NCBI GenBank assembly: GCA_035253825.1
Contig: DATFBM010000028.1
Span: 1-19,448 of the forward strand
Reading direction: 5' to 3'
Origin: JACCTH01 sp035253825
GTDB lineage: Bacteria; Actinomycetota; Acidimicrobiia; Spongiisociales; ZC4RG35
Length of the DNA: 19,448 nt
The notes under the pieces: model-generated
The model's database searches: none
Told to the model about the DNA's origin: nothing
The model's input: the letters and a program-made list of their open reading frames with translations, nothing else
Translations under genes and position numbers: made by a program
Part shown: positions 8,060 through 14,983 of the stretch, one piece after another
Numbering within the stretch: the stretch's first letter is position 1
Layout: each line of letters starts with the position of its first letter

Positions 8060-9592
8060 CTACAGGTTTTTCCAGCCGCAGATCTCATCCAGCCGCCCGC
8101 TCTCGACGAAATCGGCCACTGCCTCGACCTCACCTCCGATCGGCCGATCGGCAGTAAGCACCGGTACCAGCTCCCGAATGCCCTGCCAGATGGCCCCTAC
8201 TGAAGGGCTTGGACGAAGGGGCTGGCGGAATTCAATGCCCTGAGCAGCAACCACCAGCTCGGCCGCGATAACCCGGGCGATGTTGTCGAGGATCTCTAAA
8301 AGCTTGCGCCCCGCCCCCCAGCCCATCGACACGTGATCTTCCTGCGATCCCGAGGTAGGTATCGAATCAATCGAGGCGGGATGGGAGAGCACGCGGCTCT
8401 CGGCAACCAGTGCGGCGGCGGTGTACTGCGCCAACATGTACCCGGAATGAAGGCCTGCCGAAGGCGAGAGGAACGGGGGCAACCCTGAGGAGTGCTGGGG
8501 ATCGAGCATGCGATCGATCCGCCGCTCTGAGATCGAGCCCAGTTCGGTGACCCCGATGCCGACGAAATCGAGTATGAAGGCCAAAGGGGCTCCGTGAAAG
8601 TTGCCGCCTGAGACGACCTCGTCCGTCTCGGGGAAGACGATCGGGTTGTCGACCACGGCGCCCAGTTCGATCGTCGCAACGCGACGAGCGTGCTCGATGG
8701 TGTCGATCACTGCCCCATGAACCTGTGGTGCACAGCGAAGCGAGTAAGCATCCTGCACGGCGTGGACGAAATCGTCGGCATGGCTGGCGCCAAGTTCGGA
8801 GCCTTCGAGCAACATCGCGATGCGACGTGCCGATTGAACCTGGCCCGGGTGTGGTCGCAACCCGTGAATGTCGGAACGGAAGGGACGAGCAGAGCCAAGA
8901 AGGGCTTCGACCGACATCGCACAGGCGGCGTCCGCGGCCCGCGCCAGCCGAGCCGCCCGATCAATCCCGAGACATGCCATGGCCAGCATGCCTTCGGTCC
9001 CGTTGAGGAGAGAGAGGCCTTCCTTGGCCTCGAGCCGAAGAGGCTCCAGCCCCGCAACCCGTAGCCCCTCGCTTGCTTCGAGCACCCGGCCCTTCGATCG
9101 CAGGCGACCTTCGCCGATCAATGGCAAGGCGAGATGAGCAAAGGGCGCCAGGTCACCCGAGGCCCCCACCGAGCCGAGCCTGGGAACCACTGGGAGGATG
9201 TCTGCTGCCAGCAGATCGAGGAGGCGCTCGACCACGACCGGCCGCACCCCTGAATGGCCCTGGCTCAAAGTTCGCGCCCTGAGGAGCAGCATCGCCCGGA
9301 CGATCTCGTCTGGCAGTGGATCGCCGACCCCGGCTGCGTGGCTGCGGAGGAGATTGACCTGTAGATCGGCGGCCTCCTCCCTTTCCACCCGGGTTGAGGC
9401 AAGGGCGCCAAAGCCGGTCGTGATCCCGTAAACGATGGCGCCGGAATCCAACGCCTCTTCGACCACTCTTCGGGCGGGCTCCATACGGGCGGCGACCCCC
9501 TTGCCAAGGGCTACGGACCCCTGCCGCCGAGCCACCGCCACAACCTCCTCGACCGTTAGCGGATCGCCCGAAACCACTACCTGGCGTTGCAT
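8060..9592 (-). CDS. hutH: Histidine ammonia-lyase
   Basis: HutH removes ammonia from L-histidine to give trans-urocanate, the first step of the Hut pathway. The 510-residue length is normal. The Ala144-Ser145-Gly146 triad in GSVGASGDLAPFAHLAL cyclises to the MIO electrophile. Tyr55 in YGITTGFG, LLRSHAAGVG, GHSGVRP, LNGTEGMLA, QDAYSLRCAPQVHG, VSGGNFHGAPLA and SERRIDRML are family motifs around the active site. SGSQEDHVSMG near residue 415 fits HutH rather than phenylalanine ammonia-lyase. The ATG at 9592 is preceded by TATACC and GGGGTGG, consistent with a leaderless or nearly leaderless message. It appears to be the first gene of a hutH-unknown-hutU transcription unit. Its promoter region faces the enoyl-CoA hydratase gene and holds two palindromes. 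Confidence 0.97.
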   Translation of the reverse strand: MQRQVVVSGDPLTVEEVVAVARRQGSVALGKGVAARMEPARRVVEEALDSGAIVYGITTGFGALASTRVEREEAADLQVNLLRSHAAGVGDPLPDEIVRAMLLLRARTLSQGHSGVRPVVVERLLDLLAADILPVVPRLGSVGASGDLAPFAHLALPLIGEGRLRSKGRVLEASEGLRVAGLEPLRLEAKEGLSLLNGTEGMLAMACLGIDRAARLARAADAACAMSVEALLGSARPFRSDIHGLRPHPGQVQSARRIAMLLEGSELGASHADDFVHAVQDAYSLRCAPQVHGAVIDTIEHARRVATIELGAVVDNPIVFPETDEVVSGGNFHGAPLAFILDFVGIGVTELGSISERRIDRMLDPQHSSGLPPFLSPSAGLHSGYMLAQYTAAALVAESRVLSHPASIDSIPTSGSQEDHVSMGWGAGRKLLEILDNIARVIAAELVVAAQGIEFRQPLRPSPSVGAIWQGIRELVPVLTADRPIGGEVEAVADFVESGRLDEICGWKNL

Positions 9593-9599
9593 CCACCCC

Positions 9600-9605
9600 G
9601 GTATA
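9600..9605 (-). promoter_or_regulatory. Possible -10 box of hutH
   Basis: The minus strand reads TATACC, ending 7 nt before the hutH ATG. It lacks the final T of TANNNT but sits at the leaderless distance seen in neighbouring genes. The palindromes at 9610-9649 lie just upstream, over the -35 region. Confidence 0.4.
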
Positions 9606-9609
9606 GCGC

Positions 9610-9630
9610 CTGCGAACCCAGGGTTCGCAG
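9610..9630. promoter_or_regulatory. Perfect 21-bp palindrome, candidate operator
   Basis: CTGCGAACCC and GGGTTCGCAG are exact inverse complements around a single central base. The palindrome lies in the 88-bp spacer between the divergent hutH and enoyl-CoA hydratase starts, just upstream of the candidate hutH -10 box. A dimeric transcription factor site is the simplest reading. It shares GCAG with the next palindrome. Confidence 0.6.
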
Positions 9631-9649
9631 ATAGGCCCCGCCTATCTGC
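9627..9649. promoter_or_regulatory. Second palindrome overlapping the first, candidate operator
   Basis: GCAGATAGG (9627-9635) and CCTATCTGC (9641-9649) are exact inverse complements around the 5-nt centre CCCCG. Its left arm overlaps the right arm of the 21-bp palindrome by GCAG, so two proteins could exclude each other here, or two RNA hairpins would be mutually exclusive if the region is transcribed. Confidence 0.55.
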
Positions 9650-9668
9650 CAGCCCACAGAACGCGGGT

Positions 9669-9674
9669 TACCCT
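9669..9674 (+). promoter_or_regulatory. Probable -10 box of the leaderless enoyl-CoA hydratase gene
   Basis: TACCCT is followed by six bases (CCCCCG) and the ATG at 9681, with no purine-rich ribosome binding site. It is identical in sequence to the hutI -10 candidate. Confidence 0.6.
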
Positions 9675-9680
9675 CCCCCG

Positions 9681-10472
9681 ATGGCCGTTCACTACCAGGT
9701 CGATGGCGACGTGGCGGTGATCACCCTCTCCCGCCCCGACCGCTTCAACTCGGTATCGGCCGAACTCGCCAGCGGTCTCGTCTCGGCGCTCGACCGGGCT
9801 GGCGAGGACGCCAGAGCCGCCGTCCTTACCGGCTCGGGAAAGGCCTTTTGCGCCGGCGCCGACCTCTCAGATCTCATGAGCGAGTACGAATCGGGTGGAC
9901 CCGATCTCGATCGCGTCTTGGCGGAGCGCTTTAACCCGATAGCAACCGCCCTTTATGAGGCAAGAGTTCCAACCGTGGCCGCGATCAACGGAGTTGCAGC
10001 CGGGGCAGGGATGGCATTGGCTTTGGGATGCGACCTTCGGATCATGTCGGCTGAGGCCTATTTTCTTTCGGCGTTCATCGGACTTGGTCTCATCCCCGAT
10101 ACTGGATCTACCTGGCTGCTGGTGCGCCACCTTGGCCTGGCCCGGGCCCTCGAGTTCACCAGCACCAACCGTCGCATGAGCGCCGCCGAAGCGGCCGGGC
10201 TCGGCCTCGCCCGCGCCGTGTCTGCCGACGAGCTGCTCGCCGAAGCGACCGCCCAAGCCCAGACTCTCGCCCAGGGCCCGACGGGGGGATATGTGGCCAA
10301 CCGAAAGATCCTCTACGGGGCGAGCTCACTTGGCTTCCTCGATGCACTCGAGGAAGAGCGAGCGGTGCAGGGCGCGTTAGGGGTTACGCCCGATCACCTG
10401 GAGGGCATGCGAGCATTCATGGAGAAGAGGCCGGCGAAATTCGGCTTTAGCCCGGAGCGGGCGGAGCGCTAG
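9681..10472 (+). CDS. Enoyl-CoA hydratase/isomerase family protein (PaaG-like)
   Basis: This 263-residue crotonase-fold enzyme acts on acyl-CoA thioesters. The two oxyanion-hole segments are GSGKAFCAGADLSDL (about 51-65) and AAINGVAAGAGMALALGCDL (100-119). At the place where hydratases carry a catalytic Glu it has GLIPDTGSTWLL with Asp140, a pattern typical of PaaG-type isomerases, so isomerase activity is at least as likely as hydratase; the substrate is not known. ATG 9681 is chosen because the family N-terminus (VHYQVDGDVAVITLSRPD) begins there and TACCCT lies 6 nt upstream; an open frame reaches back to 9435 but would overlap hutH. The last 26 bp overlap the convergent DUF4126 gene. Confidence 0.93.
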   Translation: MAVHYQVDGDVAVITLSRPDRFNSVSAELASGLVSALDRAGEDARAAVLTGSGKAFCAGADLSDLMSEYESGGPDLDRVLAERFNPIATALYEARVPTVAAINGVAAGAGMALALGCDLRIMSAEAYFLSAFIGLGLIPDTGSTWLLVRHLGLARALEFTSTNRRMSAAEAAGLGLARAVSADELLAEATAQAQTLAQGPTGGYVANRKILYGASSLGFLDALEEERAVQGALGVTPDHLEGMRAFMEKRPAKFGFSPERAER

Positions 10473-11031
10473 TCCGGCGGGCGCGGATCCGCTTGATGGC
10501 GCCGAAGAACTTCACCACCAGCCAGATTCCGAGGATCGTCAGGACGATCACCACCACCAAAGTCACCAACGGATTGGCAATTGCCAGAGCCAGAAGACCA
10601 GCAACGAGGCCGTCCTCGAAGAGGGAAAGAGTGATGTTGGAGAAGGGCTCGGGCGAGGTGTTCACTGCCGCTCGGGTCGTTGCCTTGGTGGAGTGGGCCG
10701 ACAGCGCCAGCGCCCCGGTCAGGATGGCGCCGATGGCGGCTCCGACCGACGGAGAGTCGCCCGCGATTACATACCCCAGCGCTCCGGCACCGAGCGGCCG
10801 CACGAAGGTGTGGATGGCATCCCACACATTGTCGATATAGGGAACTTTGTCAGCCAGAAACTCGATTCCGTACAGAACTCCGGCCACGATCATGACATCC
10901 GTGCGTTGCAGAACCGAGGGAACCTCGAGCCAGTCAAGGCGCCCGGCGAGGCCTAATAAGAAAGTTGCGAGATACAGATTGAGCCCGGCTGCCCACCCGG
11001 TACCAGCCAGCAAGCCGATTGTGTCGACCAT
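10447..11031 (-). CDS. DUF4126 family membrane protein
   Basis: This 194-residue, strongly hydrophobic protein fits the DUF4126 family. It opens with TIGLLAGTGWAAGLNLYLATFLLGL and has ADKVPYIDNVWDAIHTFVRPLGA and GLALSAHSTKATTRAAVNTSPEP-like family motifs in the middle (about 58-130), followed by two membrane segments (about 140-175) and a basic, Pro-rich tail. About five membrane segments are likely. Its biochemical function is unknown. The ATG shares one base with the stop of the upstream DUF3237 gene (TGATG, 11029-11033), with AAGGA just before, so translation is probably coupled. Its 3' end overlaps the convergent enoyl-CoA hydratase gene by 26 bp. Confidence 0.88.
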   Translation of the reverse strand: MVDTIGLLAGTGWAAGLNLYLATFLLGLAGRLDWLEVPSVLQRTDVMIVAGVLYGIEFLADKVPYIDNVWDAIHTFVRPLGAGALGYVIAGDSPSVGAAIGAILTGALALSAHSTKATTRAAVNTSPEPFSNITLSLFEDGLVAGLLALAIANPLVTLVVVIVLTILGIWLVVKFFGAIKRIRARRTSAPPAPG

Positions 11032-11438
11032 CAGTCCTTGACTATGTAGACCGTGAGTTCAATTTTACCGTCCTTGCCCCCGCCCAACCCGACACCGACG
11101 GCGGTGTTGAGCCAGGCGAGGTCGGCGTTGCCGGTAGCGAAGGTCAGAAGTTCTTGGGGCCGGGCCTCGGTGGGGCTAAGCACGACGGAGACCCCAGTCC
11201 CGCGGTACGACACGGTTTCCCGTTTCTCACCGATGGTCGCTCGGATCTCGAGATCCATGTTCTGATCGCCGCGGACCGTGGCGTAGTCGACTCCCTTGAC
11301 TGGTCGCTCGCCCTCCCAATGCGGTGAGATAGCGATTCCTTCAAATCCGAAATCGATGCGCGTTCCCTGTGGAGTGTTACCGACCATGCGCGGGGACAGG
11401 GTTCCGGTGATGGTGCAGAACTCTTCAAGACTCGGCAT
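11031..11438 (-). CDS. DUF3237 (UPF0311) family protein
   Basis: This 135-residue protein resembles the DUF3237 family, small beta-barrel proteins of unknown function. Indicative features are the GTRIDFGFEG and YATVRGDQNMDLEIRATI stretches and the alternating strands throughout. No signal peptide or membrane segment is seen. The start ATG at 11438 is set by GGAG, 5 nt upstream (complement of 11444-11447). That ribosome binding site is the outer end of a 15-bp inverted repeat whose other arm lies in the end of the upstream hisC-like gene. Its stop shares a base with the DUF4126 start. Together these suggest a hisC-like, DUF3237, DUF4126 transcription unit. Family assignment is by eye. Confidence 0.78.
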   Translation of the reverse strand: MPSLEEFCTITGTLSPRMVGNTPQGTRIDFGFEGIAISPHWEGERPVKGVDYATVRGDQNMDLEIRATIGEKRETVSYRGTGVSVVLSPTEARPQELLTFATGNADLAWLNTAVGVGLGGGKDGKIELTVYIVKD

Positions 11439-11443
11439 CGCTT

Positions 11444-11501
11444 CTCCATTCTTGCGTAACTGTGGCCACGTTTATGTGGCCAAATCTACGCAAGAATGGA
11501 G
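11444..11501 (-). promoter_or_regulatory. Long hairpin spanning the hisC-like stop and the DUF3237 ribosome binding site
   Basis: CTCCATTCTTGCGTA (11444-11458) and TACGCAAGAATGGAG (11487-11501) are perfect 15-nt inverse complements. Between them, TGGCCA occurs twice (11463-11468 and 11477-11482) and can pair internally. On the minus-strand mRNA the first arm is the last codons and part of the stop of the hisC-like gene; the second arm ends in GGAG, the ribosome binding site of the DUF3237 gene. Folding would hide that site. No T-run follows, so an intrinsic terminator is less likely than translational control or an mRNA processing or stability element. Confidence 0.7.
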
Positions 11502-12565
11502 TCGAGTTCCGAGATGAAACGATTCATCTCTTCGCGGGTTCCGATCGTTACCCGAAGCCAGTCCTCGCCAAAGGGTCGCACGATCACCCCGCGTCGCAGA
11601 AAGTCCTCCTCGAGACTGGTGCCTGGGACCGGGCGGAAATAAACGAAGTTGGTTTGAGACGGAACGAACTCGATCTGACGCTTGCCCAACTCTCTCGCCA
11701 GGCCATCTCGCCCCGCTTCATTGGCCGCCACCCGCTCACGGATTCGATGGGGATGGCGAACAGCCTCGACCGCGGCAGCCATGCCGAGCGTGCTGACGGT
11801 AAACGGAGCCTGTGCCCTCCGTAGGTCGAGCAGGGTCGCCTCCTGACCGATTGCATATCCAATCCGCAGCGCAGCTAGGCCGAAGACCTTCGAAAAGGTT
11901 CGCGTCACCACCACATTTGGCCGGGCGAGAGCTTCGGGAATGGCACTGGCGTAATCACTGGCCGTCACGTAGTCGAAGTACGCCTCGTCTATGACCACCA
12001 GGACGGAATCGCTGACCCGGTCGATCACTTCCTTGATCTGGTTAGCAGCGAGATATGAGCCGGTCGGATTGTTGGGATTGCAGATATACAGGACCGACGT
12101 GTCAGATCTGATCGCCTCCACCAGCCCGTCGGGATCGAGCTTGTGATCTGCAGTTAACGGCACCTCGATGGTTTCGCTCCCCGCGAGCAGCGAGGCCAGG
12201 CGATAAATAATGAATGACGGCCAGGCGTAGACGGCACTCGTCCCCACCCCGCCGACGGCCAGGGCGAAAACCCGAAGGAGCTCAGAGCTTCCGCCGGCGA
12301 ACATGAGGTTCTTCTCATCTACGTCAAGCCACTCGCCCACCGCCCTCGCCACCTCATGCCAGCCGTTGTCGGGATAACGATTCAGAGAGCCGGCGTGGGC
12401 GGCGATCGCCTCGACGACCTCTGGAAACGGAGGCAGCGGACTTTCATTGGAAGCCAGCTTGACGACCGTGCTGGGATCAAATCCGAATTCCACGGCGACC
12501 TCCTCTATGGGGCGGCCAGCCACATAGGGCGGGAGTCGGTCGACGCCGGCTCGGAGCGAAGGCAC
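11486..12565 (-). CDS. hisC: Histidinol-phosphate/aromatic aminotransferase (PLP fold type I)
   Basis: This 359-residue enzyme belongs to the HisC group of PLP-dependent aminotransferases, which interconvert histidinol phosphate and imidazole-acetol phosphate in histidine synthesis; close relatives act on aromatic amino acids. Lys226 in RTFSKVFGLAALRIGYA is the Schiff-base lysine. ASNESPLPP (about 38-46), NRYPDNG, NPNNPTG (163-169), VIDEAYFDY and the C-terminal RPFGEDWLRVTIGT complete the signature. The GTG start at 12565 has no ribosome binding site, but TAGCCT ends 6 nt upstream, fitting a leaderless transcript. No other his genes are nearby, so it could be an aromatic aminotransferase; the symbol is a family-level assignment. 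It is divergent from the fused E1 gene, with 35 bp between start codons. Confidence 0.88.
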   Translation of the reverse strand: MPSLRAGVDRLPPYVAGRPIEEVAVEFGFDPSTVVKLASNESPLPPFPEVVEAIAAHAGSLNRYPDNGWHEVARAVGEWLDVDEKNLMFAGGSSELLRVFALAVGGVGTSAVYAWPSFIIYRLASLLAGSETIEVPLTADHKLDPDGLVEAIRSDTSVLYICNPNNPTGSYLAANQIKEVIDRVSDSVLVVIDEAYFDYVTASDYASAIPEALARPNVVVTRTFSKVFGLAALRIGYAIGQEATLLDLRRAQAPFTVSTLGMAAAVEAVRHPHRIRERVAANEAGRDGLARELGKRQIEFVPSQTNFVYFRPVPGTSLEEDFLRRGVIVRPFGEDWLRVTIGTREEMNRFISELDSILA

Positions 12566-12571
12566 GTTTCG

Positions 12572-12577
12572 AGGCTA
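12572..12577 (-). promoter_or_regulatory. Probable -10 box of the leaderless hisC-like gene
   Basis: The minus strand reads TAGCCT, 6 nt before the GTG start. It sits inside the 8-bp palindrome GGCTAGCC (12573-12580), so the plus strand carries TAGCCC pointing towards the E1 gene and could serve a short-leader transcript there. Confidence 0.5.
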
Positions 12578-12600
12578 GCCCCGCTCAAAAGCCAGAAAAC

Positions 12601-14694
12601 ATGCCAGACTCGACCTGCTTGGCGGAGTACCAGACCTATCAGCTGCTAGGGCCCGATGGCAAGCCAACGGAACCCGACCTCGCGTTTACCGAGTCTTTGC
12701 TGGCCGAGATGTACCGGCTCATGGTTCTATCACGCGAGTTCGACCGGCGTATGTTGGCGCTCCAGCGTCAGGGTCGGATCGGCACTTATCCGATGCTCGA
12801 GGGGCAGGAGGCAGTGCAAGTGGGCTCCGCTCTCGCCCTGGCCCCCAACGATTTCGTCTTTCCGTCCTATCGAGAGCACGGAGTGCAACTCGCCCGGGGC
12901 CTCCCGATCGATGTGGTGATGTCCTACTGGCGGGGACTTCCCAATCGCGACTGGGATGTGCTCAAGTACCGGATGGGGATCACGACTGTTCCCATCGCCA
13001 GCCAGCTTCCCCATGCGGTCGGCTATTCCTATATCTCAAAGCTGCGGGGTGAGGACGACGTCACCGTCGCCTACTTTGGAGACGGTGCCACCTCCGAGGT
13101 GGACTTTCACTCGGGCATGAACTTCGCCGGGGTATGGAAAACACCCACGGTCTTCATCTGCGCCAACAATTTGTACGCCATCTCGGTGCCTTATGACAAA
13201 CAAACCGCCTCGGCCACCATCGCTCAGAAGGCCGAGGCGTATGGTTTTCCCGGCATCCGGGTCGACGGGATGGATGTCCTCGCCACTTATCAGGTCACCC
13301 GCGAAGCCGTCGACCGCGCCCGGCGCGGGGAGGGTCCCACGCTTATCGAGGCTATGACCTACCGGTTCGGCGCCCACGCCACGGCCGACGACGCCCGCCG
13401 CTATCGGTCCGCCGAGGAAGAAGATCAATGGCGACAACTTGATCCCATCGAGCGCTTCCGGACGTTTCTCGAGAATCGCGGGCTTTGGGATCCCCAAGTT
13501 GGAGAAAAAGTGGCGATGGAGGTGGCCGACCAGGTTGAAGCAGCCATCACCGAAATCGAGGCGCGACCGCTGCCAGGCCGCGACGACACAATCCGACATG
13601 CCTACCAGCGCATTCCACCCCTATTGGTGGAGCAACTGCATGCCACGCAGGCATCGCATGCCGAAACGGAAACCGCATTCCACGCAGAGGAGCTGTGGGA
13701 GGTCGGTCGCGATCCCGAGCCAAGCGGTCCCACCGAATCGATGACGATGGCTGACGCCATCAACGCTGCACTCACGCAGGCGATGGATGCGAACCCGGAA
13801 ACAATCGTCCTCGGTGAGGACGTCGGATTATCGGGTGGGGTGTTTCGAATCACTGAGAACCTGCAAGAGCGCTTCGGAGAGGAGCGAGTAATCGACACCC
13901 CCCTCAACGAGTCGGGGATAGTCGGCTGCGCGGTGGGAATGGCCCTTGCCGGCGCCCGCCCCATCGCCGAAATTCAATTCGATGGTTTCGTTTATCCCGC
14001 CTTCGACCAGATCGTCTCCCACCTTGGGCGGTTTCGCTATCGCACTCGGGGCAATGTCTCGGTACCGGTGGTGGTCAGATTCCCCAACGGGGCAGGCATT
14101 GCCGCCCACGAACATCATTGCGACTCCCCGGAGGCGTACTTCGTTCACGCTCCCGGACTGGTGGTGATCTGCCCCTCCAATCCGTGGGACGCCAAAGGCC
14201 TTCTCGCCTCCGCTCTCGTCTCCCCCGATCCGGTCATCTTTCTGGAGCCCAAGGTGCTTTATCGGGCGGGTCGTGAACCGGTGCCCACCGAGTGGTACGA
14301 GGTCCCGATCGGAAGGGCCCGCATCCGCCAGGAGGGTTCGGAACTAACCCTTGTCACATACGGAGGCATGGTGCCTCAGGCCCTGAAAGCGGCTGCCTCG
14401 CGCCCGGTGGAAGTAATCGACCTCAGGACCCTCTTCCCATGGGATAGAGAAACGGTCATCGCCTCGGTGGAGAAGACCGGGAGATTGCTGGTGGTCCAAG
14501 AGCCACAGGGTTCCGCCGGGGTGGGGGCCGAGGTAGTTGCCACCGTGGCAGAGAAATGTCTCTACTCACTCCGCGGCAGCATCACCCGAGTGACGGGTTT
14601 TGATGCTCCCTGGCCACAGTTCGCTATCGAGAAACACGCACTAGTCAATGAGCGGCGGATCACAACAGCTATCGACCAAGCTCTTGAGTCCTAG
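12601..14694 (+). CDS. Fused E1 alpha/beta subunits of a branched-chain 2-oxo acid or pyruvate dehydrogenase
   Basis: This 697-residue protein joins the two E1 subunits that are normally separate. Residues about 12-345 are E1-alpha: YPMLEGQEAVQVG, DFVFPSYREHGVQLARG, and the thiamine diphosphate motif starting GDG (160-162) and ending NN (189-190). A linker of about 30 residues (345-378) leads to E1-beta from Met381: MTMADAINAAL, ETIVLGEDVG, VIDTPLNESGIVG, IQFDGFVYPAFDQI and EHHCDSPEAYF. E1 decarboxylates a 2-oxo acid and passes the acyl group to the lipoyl domain of an E2. The sequence looks closest to the actinobacterial BkdAB/PdhAB type, so branched-chain 2-oxo acids or pyruvate are likely. 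No E2 or E3 gene is in the window. The ATG at 12601 has neither a ribosome binding site nor a clear leaderless -10 box; no earlier in-frame start was seen. Confidence 0.93.
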   Translation: MPDSTCLAEYQTYQLLGPDGKPTEPDLAFTESLLAEMYRLMVLSREFDRRMLALQRQGRIGTYPMLEGQEAVQVGSALALAPNDFVFPSYREHGVQLARGLPIDVVMSYWRGLPNRDWDVLKYRMGITTVPIASQLPHAVGYSYISKLRGEDDVTVAYFGDGATSEVDFHSGMNFAGVWKTPTVFICANNLYAISVPYDKQTASATIAQKAEAYGFPGIRVDGMDVLATYQVTREAVDRARRGEGPTLIEAMTYRFGAHATADDARRYRSAEEEDQWRQLDPIERFRTFLENRGLWDPQVGEKVAMEVADQVEAAITEIEARPLPGRDDTIRHAYQRIPPLLVEQLHATQASHAETETAFHAEELWEVGRDPEPSGPTESMTMADAINAALTQAMDANPETIVLGEDVGLSGGVFRITENLQERFGEERVIDTPLNESGIVGCAVGMALAGARPIAEIQFDGFVYPAFDQIVSHLGRFRYRTRGNVSVPVVVRFPNGAGIAAHEHHCDSPEAYFVHAPGLVVICPSNPWDAKGLLASALVSPDPVIFLEPKVLYRAGREPVPTEWYEVPIGRARIRQEGSELTLVTYGGMVPQALKAAASRPVEVIDLRTLFPWDRETVIASVEKTGRLLVVQEPQGSAGVGAEVVATVAEKCLYSLRGSITRVTGFDAPWPQFAIEKHALVNERRITTAIDQALES

Positions 14695-14725
14695 ATAAGT
14701 CTGGTTTTCCCGCTCTGCCCGCGTT

Positions 14726-14731
14726 TAATCT
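14726..14731 (+). promoter_or_regulatory. Probable -10 box of the small zinc-knuckle gene
   Basis: TAATCT is followed by CTAACC and the ATG at 14738. It is one of the best TANNNT matches in the window and supports this short gene as real and leaderless. Confidence 0.6.
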
Positions 14732-14737
14732 CTAACC

Positions 14738-14959
14738 ATGCCACGTGTTCCTCGGCACACCGCCTCTCGGCGGCGAGCGCTGGCGGCCTGTCGCGAAGGG
14801 CGCCATCGATTCGGTCCGGGGAGCGAAGCGGGCGGAGGCATCATCCGGCGCATCTGCCGCTTCTGCGGAGCTCTGAGCGTGGACCTCACCGCGGTCACCG
14901 CCTCGCGCAAAGACGGTTTCACTCTCGAGCGTCCCGGCATCAACAATCCGGTTCGTTGA
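14738..14959 (+). CDS. Small basic protein with a possible zinc knuckle
   Basis: This 73-residue protein has an Arg-rich N-terminus (MPRVPRHTASRRRAL) and one possible zinc site made by Cys18, His23, Cys40 and Cys43 (CREGRHRF ... ICRFCG), followed by a short strand (LSVDLTAV) and a tail. I do not recognise a named family; the spacing resembles half of a zinc ribbon. Support for a real gene comes from the TAATCT box exactly 6 nt before the ATG, the tidy fit between the E1 gene (stop at 14694) and the MutT1-like gene (start at 14984), and the paired CxxC. An antisense frame of similar length covers the same place but has no motif. Nucleic-acid binding is a guess from the basic character. Confidence 0.65.
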   Translation: MPRVPRHTASRRRALAACREGRHRFGPGSEAGGGIIRRICRFCGALSVDLTAVTASRKDGFTLERPGINNPVR

Positions 14960-14967
14960 CGGTTACG

Positions 14968-14973
14968 TACCCT
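14968..14973 (+). promoter_or_regulatory. Possible -10 box of the MutT1-like gene
   Basis: TACCCT, the same hexamer as at hutI and the enoyl-CoA hydratase gene, lies 10 nt before the ATG at 14984. Transcription would then start a few bases before the ATG. GGGGA between them could be a ribosome binding site if transcription begins further upstream. Confidence 0.35.
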
Positions 14974-14983
14974 GGGGAATTAG

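Noticed and set aside
9435..9680. Open frame extending the enoyl-CoA hydratase about 80 codons upstream
   Set aside because: It runs antisense through the hutH start and the palindromes, and the family N-terminus and -10 box fit ATG 9681.
11444..11501. Inverted repeat as the ends of an insertion sequence or miniature transposon
   Set aside because: The whole element is 58 bp, shows no flanking target duplication, and its arms are functional gene parts.
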